From: DATAVB01 sp040414495
GTDB taxonomy: Bacteria; Actinomycetota; Actinomycetes; Mycobacteriales; QHCD01
DNA: 55,581 bases
Direction of reading: 5' to 3'
Assembly (NCBI GenBank): GCA_040414495.1
Contig: JBEDUI010000130.1
Span: forward strand, 1-55,581
Of this stretch, positions 50,399-55,581 are shown in pieces (within the stretch, counting starts at the first letter, position 1; each line of letters starts with the position of its first letter). A model generated the notes under the pieces. It searched no databases. It worked only from the letters and a program-made list of their open reading frames with translations, and was not told the DNA's origin. Both the position numbers and the translations under genes were made by a program.

Positions 50399-50623
50399 TC
50401 AGTTGCTGCGTACCCGCCGTACCACCAGCAGTGTCACCAGCGCCACGGCCACGCCCGCGCCGGCGATACCGACCGGTGAGCGGACAATTCCCAGCAGCGA
50501 CTCCCGGGCCCGTCCGGCCACGCTCTTCGGGCTGGCCCGGTCGGCCAGTTTGTCCAATGTCGACGCCAGCGAATCGCGGGCTTCCTCGATCTCCCGCTGG
50601 ATCGCCTGCGGATCCCGAGCCAC
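50399..50623 (-). CDS. DUF3618 domain protein
   Basis: A 74-residue actinobacterial protein. ARDPQAIQREIEEARDSLAS followed by TLDKLADRASP is the DUF3618 signature; a single membrane helix (VGIAGAGVAVALVTLLVV) precedes a short basic tail. The start is GTG 50623 with GGAGGATGC directly upstream. Often found next to phage-holin-like or DUF genes, though none is here. Function unknown. Confidence 0.88.
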   Translation of the reverse strand: MARDPQAIQREIEEARDSLASTLDKLADRASPKSVAGRARESLLGIVRSPVGIAGAGVAVALVTLLVVRRVRSN

Positions 50624-50800
50624 GCATCCTCCTTCGGCCGGTTTGCCGTCCCCCGAGCACCCGTTCTCTGAGCACCCATCGCCCGAGCACGCGTGTTATT
50701 CACGATGATCCACTCACCGTAGCGTCGTACCCACCCCGCGGCGAACTGTCCACACCGGTACGCCGGTTCGAGTGTCGCCGATGGGAGATAGATTCCACCC

Positions 50801-51274
50801 ATGAGCGAGACATCACGACTATCCCCTGGGGACGCTGCTCCCCCGTTCGAGCTCCCCGACGCCGATGGGAAGCCGGTGTCGTTGTCCTCCCTGCGCGGGC
50901 ACAAGCTCGTGCTCTATTTCTATCCGGCGGCGATGACGCCGGGTTGTACGAAGGAAGCCGTCGACTTCCAGGACAATTCGGCGGACCTGGCCGCGGCCGG
51001 TTATCAGGTCGTCGGCATCTCCCCTGATGCCCCGGACAAGCTGGCCAAGTTCCGCGACAAGGAGCACCTGACCTTCCCGCTGCTCTCGGATGCGGACAAG
51101 GCGACGATGCTGGCCTACGGCGCATACGGCGAGAAGAAGCTGTACGGCAAGACCGTGACCGGCGTGATCCGCTCGACGTTCATCATCGACGAGAACGGCA
51201 CGGTGCTCGCCGCGCAATACAACGTGCGGGCCACCGGTCACGTGGCCAAGCTGCGCAAGGAACTGGGCGCCTGA
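50801..51274 (+). CDS. bcp: Peroxiredoxin, Bcp/PrxQ type
   Basis: A 157-residue thiol peroxidase. The peroxidatic cysteine is C49 in AAMTPGCTKEAVDF. The second cysteine that PrxQ/Bcp proteins often have five residues later is valine here, and no other cysteine is seen, so it is a 1-Cys enzyme needing an external thiol. FELPDADGKPVSLSSLRG and STFIIDENGTVL are family motifs. A strong terminator follows. Cytoplasmic defence against peroxides is the expected role. Confidence 0.93.
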   Translation: MSETSRLSPGDAAPPFELPDADGKPVSLSSLRGHKLVLYFYPAAMTPGCTKEAVDFQDNSADLAAAGYQVVGISPDAPDKLAKFRDKEHLTFPLLSDADKATMLAYGAYGEKKLYGKTVTGVIRSTFIIDENGTVLAAQYNVRATGHVAKLRKELGA

Positions 51275-51287
51275 CAGAGGCGGCGCA

Positions 51288-51316
51288 CTGGATCTGTCCG
51301 CATCGGACAGATCCAG
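51288..51316 (+). terminator. Terminator hairpin after bcp
   Basis: A perfect 13-bp stem (51288-51300 with 51304-51316) with a 3-base loop, 13 bases after the stop. Confidence 0.85.
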
Positions 51317-51494
51317 ATGAACGCCTGCCCGCCGCGGATTTCACGGACACGCCCTACCCGTCCATAACCAGCAATTTACCGAGAATGTACGCAACGCCGG
51401 CCTAACCGGGCCTATCGTCGGTGCGATGCGATAGACGTACTACATACCACCACGAGCGACCCTCCGGGGTCGCTCGGCCCATGAGGGGAGAACC

Positions 51495-53426
51495 ATGCAT
51501 CGTCGCACGGTGCGCAGATCAGTAGCGCTGATCGCGGTGAGCGCCGCTGGGGTCGCCGCGGCCGCGTTGGTCGCGAGTACGGCCTCCGGCGCCGCCACAC
51601 CGAGCAAGGCCGCCGTCGCCGGCACCGCGCCGAGCTGGGCCCCATCCGCATCCGTGGTCGGCAAGCCGGCATCGGATGCGACCGTCTCATTCAGCGTCGT
51701 GTTGCCACTGCGCAATGCGGCCACCGCCGAGCAACTGGCCACCCAGGTCTCCGACCCGAAGAGCCCCTTCTATCACCGGTACCTGTCGGCCCAGCAGTTC
51801 AACGCCCGGTTCGCCCCCAAGAGCGAGTCGGCCAAGAGCGTGAGCGCGTACCTGAAGTCGCAGGGCCTGACCGTCTCCGGCGTGGCGCAGGGCAACCGCT
51901 GGGTCAACGCCTCGGGCACGGTGGCCGCGGTGAACAAGGCCTTCGGCACCGAGCTGACCACGTTCTCCCACAATGGCCACCGCATCACCGCGCCGCGGCA
52001 CGCGGCCACCGTGCCCAGCACGGTCAAGCCGCAGATCGCCGGCATCACCGGTCTGGACACCGGCGCCCGCGCCACCCCGGACCACTCCCGGGCCAAGCAG
52101 CCGACGGCCAAAGCCAAAGCCAAAGCACCCAAGCCGTCGCAGTGCTCGGGCTACTGGGCCCAGCACAGCCAGACCGTGCCGCAGGCGTACTCGGGCAAGG
52201 ACAGCTACCCGACGTACATCTGCGGGTACTCGCCCGACCAGTTGCAGAGCGCGTACGGACTGAAGAACGCTCTCGCCAACGGCAACGACGGCAAGGGCGT
52301 ACGGATCGCGATCACCGACGCGTACGGCTCCCCGACCATGCTGGCCGACGCCAACCAGTACGCCACCAACCGGGACCAGCCCACGTTCACCCAGGGCCAG
52401 TACAGCCAGAAGCTGTTCAAGCCGTTCAACATGCAGGGCGACTGCGGCGGCGAGGAAGGCTGGAACGGCGAGGAAACCCTTGACGTAGAAGCGGTGCACG
52501 CCATCGCCCCGGGCGCGAGCATCAAGTACTACGGCGCCCAGAACTGCGACACCGGCCTGGACGACGCACTCAACTACATCGTGCAGAACCAGACCGCCGA
52601 CATCGTCAGCAATTCCTGGTCCTCGATCGAGGTCGAGGACACCGCGGCCGACATCGCCAAGGAGCACTCGATTTTCGTGCAAGGCGCGGTCGAGGGCATC
52701 GGTTTCTACTTCTCCACCGGTGACAACGGCGACAACCTGAGCATCGGCTCGCCGCAGGCCTCTCCCGGCTACCCGGCCTCGGATCCGTTCGCGACCGCGG
52801 TCGGCGGCACCAGCCTCGGCGTCGACGCGGCCGGCAACTACGAGTTCGAGACCGGTTGGGGCAGCAGCCTCGATGAGGTCGACACCAGCAACTACGCCAC
52901 CTATACCCAGCCGCTGCCGGGCTCGTTCTCGATCGGCGCCGGCGGCGGCACCAGCACGGTCTTCGACCAGCCCGCGTACCAGAAGGGCAAGGTGCCGGTG
53001 GCGCTCTCCCGGATGTACGGCGACAAGCCGGCCCGGACCATCCCGGACGTGGCCCTGGATGCCGATCCCTACACCGGTTTTCTGATCGGCGAGACGGTGC
53101 AGGGCTCCTACAGCGAGTCCGACATCGGCGGCACCAGCTTGTCGACCCCGCTGTTCGCCGCGATGCAGGCACTGGTCAGCCAGAACCTGCCGTCCGCTAT
53201 CGGTTCGGCCAACCCGACCCTCTACATGCTGGGTGGCAAGGCGTACCGCGATATCCTCCCAACCAAGGAGCCGGTCGCGGTCGCCAACCCGGCAGGCTCT
53301 TACTTGTTGACCTTCGACCGTGACTCCAGCCTGCAGACCACATTCGGCTACGACGACGTGACCGGTCTTGGATCGCCAGCGGGTCAGACGTTCGTCAAGG
53401 CGGAGGGACGGTTGGCCGACCGCTAA
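51495..53426 (+). CDS. Secreted S53 family (sedolisin/kumamolisin-like) serine peptidase
   Basis: A 643-residue secreted peptidase. It has a Sec signal (basic MHRRTVRRS then a hydrophobic core ending ASTASGAA), a pro-kumamolisin activation domain (about 45-185), a Lys/Ala-rich linker, and the catalytic domain. The acid triad is E326 and D330 in GEETLDVEAVHA and S548 in GGTSLSTPLFA, with oxyanion D410 in STGDNGD; a calcium-site motif YDDVTGLGSPAG closes the protein. ATG 51495 follows AGGGGAG. Expected to be active at acidic pH outside the cell, supplying peptides. A terminator follows. Confidence 0.95.
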   Translation: MHRRTVRRSVALIAVSAAGVAAAALVASTASGAATPSKAAVAGTAPSWAPSASVVGKPASDATVSFSVVLPLRNAATAEQLATQVSDPKSPFYHRYLSAQQFNARFAPKSESAKSVSAYLKSQGLTVSGVAQGNRWVNASGTVAAVNKAFGTELTTFSHNGHRITAPRHAATVPSTVKPQIAGITGLDTGARATPDHSRAKQPTAKAKAKAPKPSQCSGYWAQHSQTVPQAYSGKDSYPTYICGYSPDQLQSAYGLKNALANGNDGKGVRIAITDAYGSPTMLADANQYATNRDQPTFTQGQYSQKLFKPFNMQGDCGGEEGWNGEETLDVEAVHAIAPGASIKYYGAQNCDTGLDDALNYIVQNQTADIVSNSWSSIEVEDTAADIAKEHSIFVQGAVEGIGFYFSTGDNGDNLSIGSPQASPGYPASDPFATAVGGTSLGVDAAGNYEFETGWGSSLDEVDTSNYATYTQPLPGSFSIGAGGGTSTVFDQPAYQKGKVPVALSRMYGDKPARTIPDVALDADPYTGFLIGETVQGSYSESDIGGTSLSTPLFAAMQALVSQNLPSAIGSANPTLYMLGGKAYRDILPTKEPVAVANPAGSYLLTFDRDSSLQTTFGYDDVTGLGSPAGQTFVKAEGRLADR

Positions 53427-53459
53427 GCGGCAGGCGAGCACCGTCCGCCCGTGGGACAT

Positions 53460-53490
53460 CGCCGTCCCGGATCTCGTATCCGGGACGGCG
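53460..53490 (+). terminator. Terminator hairpin after the S53 peptidase gene
   Basis: A 13-bp perfect stem (53460-53472 with 53478-53490) and a 5-base loop, upstream of the tRNA gene. Confidence 0.85.
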
Positions 53491-53552
53491 CTTCCCCAAG
53501 TGCGCGAGCGTTCCGACACGCTGCGTACACGGTGGTTAGGATCAGCAGCTAC

Positions 53553-53635
53553 GCGGGAGTGGCGTAATGGCAGCCGCGCCAGGTTTAGGTCCTGGTGTCC
53601 GAGAGGACGTAGGGGTTCGAGTCCCCTCTCCCGCA
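53553..53635 (+). tRNA. tRNA-Leu (anticodon UAG)
   Basis: An 83-base gene with acceptor stem GCGGGAG/CTCCCGC, anticodon stem CCAGG/CCTGG around loop TTTAGGT (anticodon TAG at 53586-53588), a variable arm GTCCGAGAGGAC, and T-arm GGGGTTCGAGTCCCC. Class II (long variable arm) as leucine tRNAs are. The terminal CCA is not encoded. It sits between the peptidase and an Lrp gene; no integrase or direct repeat of its 3' end was noticed. Confidence 0.95.
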
Positions 53636-53681
53636 CTCGCTCGACCGTCCGCTGTGGTGACCCCTCTGACGGGAGCGGGCA

Positions 53682-54113
53682 ATGGATAAGCTCGACCAGC
53701 GAATTCTGGCCGCCCTCTCGGCGAACGGGCGGACCAGCTTCGCCGCGATCGGCAAGACCGTGGGATTGTCGGCCACGGCGGTGAAACGCCGCGTCGACCG
53801 ACTGCGCGCCGATGGTGTGATCCGCCGGTTCACCGTCGTCGTCGACCCGGACGCCATCGGGCAGACCACCGAGGCGTTCGTGGAGATCTACTGCCGCGAG
53901 CGCACCGGGCCGGCCGACATTCTCGCCGCGGTACGGAAACTGCCCGAGGTGGTCGCCGCCTATACGGTCACCGGCGATCCGGACGCGTTGGTCCATCTAC
54001 GGACCAGCAGCATGCGCCATCTTGAGGAAGCCTTGGAACGATTGCGGTGTGAACCTGGGGTTTTACGCAGCCGCAGTACGGTCGTGCTCAGCACTTTGCT
54101 CAGCGATGACTGA
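53682..54113 (+). CDS. Lrp/AsnC-family transcriptional regulator
   Basis: A 143-residue regulator with HTH LDQRILAALSANGRTSFAAIG and GLSATAVKRRVDRL, then an RAM domain (AAYTVTGDPDALVHLRTSSM). It begins 46 bases after the tRNA and precedes ddaH on the same strand by about 155 bases, so it probably controls ddaH-rocD in response to arginine, ornithine or similar compounds (inference from context; the family senses amino acids). It differs clearly from the Lrp protein at 36810. Confidence 0.92.
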   Translation: MDKLDQRILAALSANGRTSFAAIGKTVGLSATAVKRRVDRLRADGVIRRFTVVVDPDAIGQTTEAFVEIYCRERTGPADILAAVRKLPEVVAAYTVTGDPDALVHLRTSSMRHLEEALERLRCEPGVLRSRSTVVLSTLLSDD

Positions 54114-54160
54114 TCTCGGGGTCTGACGCAGGATTATTGCGCGTAATTCATGATCAACGC

Positions 54161-54197
54161 AGCAATGCGGCTCGACAAGCAGCATCCACGCATTGCT
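54161..54197 (+). promoter_or_regulatory. Inverted repeat upstream of ddaH
   Basis: AGCAATGCG (54161-54169) and CGCATTGCT (54189-54197) form perfect 9-bp arms around a 19-base spacer. It lies between the Lrp gene and ddaH, about 70 bases before the ddaH start, so it may be an Lrp operator or an mRNA hairpin. Confidence 0.45.
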
Positions 54198-54268
54198 GGC
54201 CCTACCAGCTCGTTCCTAATCTGGAACTACCTGGCGCCGGTCGGGCGCCCGTCCGAAGCGAGCTTGCG

Positions 54269-55117
54269 TTGACGATCCCAGCGCTAGATCCCACCACCAC
54301 GCCCCGGCGGGCCAGCACCCGTCACTACGTCATGTGCCCGCCGGAATTCTTTGCCGTCCGATATGCGATCAACCCCTGGATGGACCCGCGCCGCCCGGTC
54401 GACCGTGATCTGGCGCTGGCCCAGTGGAACGCGTTGAAGAACACGTACGAAAAGCTCGGACACAAGGTCGAGGTCGTGCCGGCCGATCCGGAGCTGCCGG
54501 ACATGGCGTTCGCGGCCAATGCGGCGATCGTCTCGGCCGGCCGGGCCGTGGCGGCCCGATTCCGGTACGCCGAACGCGGCGCGGAATCGGAACGTTATTC
54601 CGTTGCTTTGCGCGCATTGGGAATTACCGACATTTATCAGCCGGAATTCGTCAACGAGGGCGAGGGTGATTTCCTGCATACGGGCCGCGGAATTCTGGCC
54701 GGGCACGGTTTCCGATCCGATGTACGCAGCCATTCGGAGGTGCAGGAACGCCTTGGCGTGCCGGTGATTTCGCTGCGCCTGGTCGACCCGCGCTTTTATC
54801 ATCTCGATACGGCGTTGGCGATACTCGACGAGGCGACAATCGCCTATCTGCCCGAGGCTTTCTCGCCCGGCAGCCAGCAGGTGTTACGTACGCTCTTTCC
54901 CGACGCGCTGATCGCTGCGCCGGCCGATGCCGACGTGCTCGGCCTCAACGTGGTCAGCGACGGGCGCAATGTCGTACTGCCGATCCAGGCGACCGGGTTG
55001 GCGCGGCAGTTGCGCGAACGCGGCTTTGTCCCGGCCGGGGTCGATGTGGCCGAACTGCGCAAGGCCGGCGGCGGGCCAAAGTGCTGCACACTGGAGCTGC
55101 GCGGGGTGATCGCATGA
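54269..55117 (+). CDS. ddaH: Dimethylarginine dimethylaminohydrolase (dimethylargininase)
   Basis: An enzyme of about 282 residues that hydrolyses methylarginines to citrulline and an amine; the guanidino-hydrolase fold is shared with arginine deiminase. Catalytic H178 lies in RFYHLDTAL and Cys pair C272-C273 in GGGPKCCTLEL; EGEGDFL and FAANAAIVS supply the acidic substrate contacts. The start is uncertain: I prefer TTG 54269, giving the family length, whereas the frame is open 44 codons upstream across the inverted repeat. The stop overlaps rocD in ATGA. Confidence 0.88.
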   Translation: MTIPALDPTTTPRRASTRHYVMCPPEFFAVRYAINPWMDPRRPVDRDLALAQWNALKNTYEKLGHKVEVVPADPELPDMAFAANAAIVSAGRAVAARFRYAERGAESERYSVALRALGITDIYQPEFVNEGEGDFLHTGRGILAGHGFRSDVRSHSEVQERLGVPVISLRLVDPRFYHLDTALAILDEATIAYLPEAFSPGSQQVLRTLFPDALIAAPADADVLGLNVVSDGRNVVLPIQATGLARQLRERGFVPAGVDVAELRKAGGGPKCCTLELRGVIA

Positions 55118-55581
55118 GCATTTCCCAGGCCCGGCCCGCCGAGGTCGAAGTGCAGACGATGATCGCGGCGGCCGAGGAACACGCGGCGCACAACTACCAC
55201 CCGTTGCCGGTGGTGATCGCGGCCGGCGAAGGCGCCTGGGTCACCGACGTCACCGGTCGGTCCTATGTGGACATGCTGGCCGGCTATTCCAGCCTGAACT
55301 TCGGCCACCGGAATCCGGCGTTGGTGCGGGCCGCGATCGACCAGCTCGGCCTGGTGACGCTGACCTCGCGGGCGTTCCATCACAACAAATTCGCCGAATT
55401 CACCGCCGAGCTGGCGGAATTGTGCGGCACCGACATGGTGCTGCCGATGAACAGCGGCGCCGAAGCGGTCGAGACCGGCCTGAAAACAGCGCGGAAATGG
55501 GGTTATCAGGTCAAGGGCGTACCCGCTGACGCGGCCAACATCATCGTCTGCGGCGGCAATTTCCACGGCCGTACGATCAGC
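55114..55581 (+). CDS. rocD: Ornithine--oxo-acid aminotransferase (partial, C-terminus cut off)
   Basis: The first 156 residues of a class III PLP aminotransferase. EEHAAHNYHPLPVVIAAGEG followed by AWVTDVTGRSYVDMLAGYS, SLNFGHRNP, and the phosphate loop NSGAEAVETGLKTARKWGY match ornithine aminotransferases. The ATG overlaps the ddaH stop, so the pair is translationally coupled: citrulline/ornithine-linked nitrogen recovery. The PLP lysine lies beyond the window. Converts ornithine to glutamate semialdehyde. Confidence 0.9.
   Translation, partial: MSISQARPAEVEVQTMIAAAEEHAAHNYHPLPVVIAAGEGAWVTDVTGRSYVDMLAGYSSLNFGHRNPALVRAAIDQLGLVTLTSRAFHHNKFAEFTAELAELCGTDMVLPMNSGAEAVETGLKTARKWGYQVKGVPADAANIIVCGGNFHGRTIS

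Noticed and set aside
53553..53635. tRNA-Leu as attachment site of an integrated element
   Set aside because: No integrase, no repeated 3' tRNA end and no shift in base composition on either side within the window.
51687..53996. 769-codon minus-strand frame
   Set aside because: Antisense to the S53 peptidase, tRNA and Lrp genes; composition is that of a shadow frame.

Overview
The window is high-GC DNA from an actinobacterium, probably a soil or plant-associated actinomycete, read here as a chromosomal accessory-metabolism region. The support is strong GC bias at third codon positions, many GTG starts, probable leaderless starts (for example the Lrp gene at 37292 and a leader peptide at 47220), and families typical of the phylum: DUF1707, DUF3618, a SigE-like ECF sigma factor, LLM flavin monooxygenases, and a short cysteine-bearing leader peptide. 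Genus cannot be fixed from the sequence alone. No CRISPR array, transposase, integrase, phage gene, rRNA or replication origin was seen. There is one tRNA, tRNA-Leu(UAG).

Layout. 1-4133 (minus): a carbohydrate ABC importer, made of a Tat-exported binding lipoprotein and two permeases, followed by a glycoside-hydrolase-like protein cut by the left edge; no ATPase is encoded nearby. 4555-9660: a D-tartrate dehydratase of the enolase superfamily, two paralogous amidohydrolases, a small Rieske protein and, convergent to these, a second enolase-superfamily enzyme. 9782-15045: a Tat-exported PhoD phosphatase, a decayed phospholipase D-like pseudogene and an MFS transporter fused to carboxypeptidase-regulatory-like repeats. 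15307-20667: a GGCT-like protein, then ThuA-like and Gfo/Idh/MocA genes, an SGNH hydrolase, a PhyH dioxygenase and an AraC regulator. 20875-32743: a DUF1707 membrane protein, a heterodimeric ABC exporter, AnmK, an LLM monooxygenase, an ABC-2 exporter divergent from a NarL-type two-component system, and a GNAT protein, separated by repeat-rich gaps.

32833-43663 holds a GH116 beta-glucosidase and then a probable amine or polyamine degradation group: class III aminotransferase coupled to an Lrp regulator, aminoaldehyde dehydrogenase, APC permease, a saccharopine-dehydrogenase-like protein, and a second AraC/PhyH pair. 43819-50623 contains YccF, an AlkA-like glycosylase, a GNAT protein, a methyltransferase, a leader peptide with its flavin reductase, an LLM oxidoreductase, an ECF sigma factor and small proteins. 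50801-55581 contains a Bcp-type peroxiredoxin, a secreted S53 peptidase, tRNA-Leu, and an Lrp-ddaH-rocD unit for methylarginine, arginine and ornithine metabolism that runs off the right edge.

The common theme is scavenging of sugars, sugar acids, amines and amino acids, each unit with its own regulator. The least explained pieces are the amidohydrolase pair with the Rieske protein, the two PhyH-AraC pairs, and the fused transporter. Intergenic space carries 62-bp dispersed hairpins, several short tandem repeats and strong factor-independent terminator hairpins.
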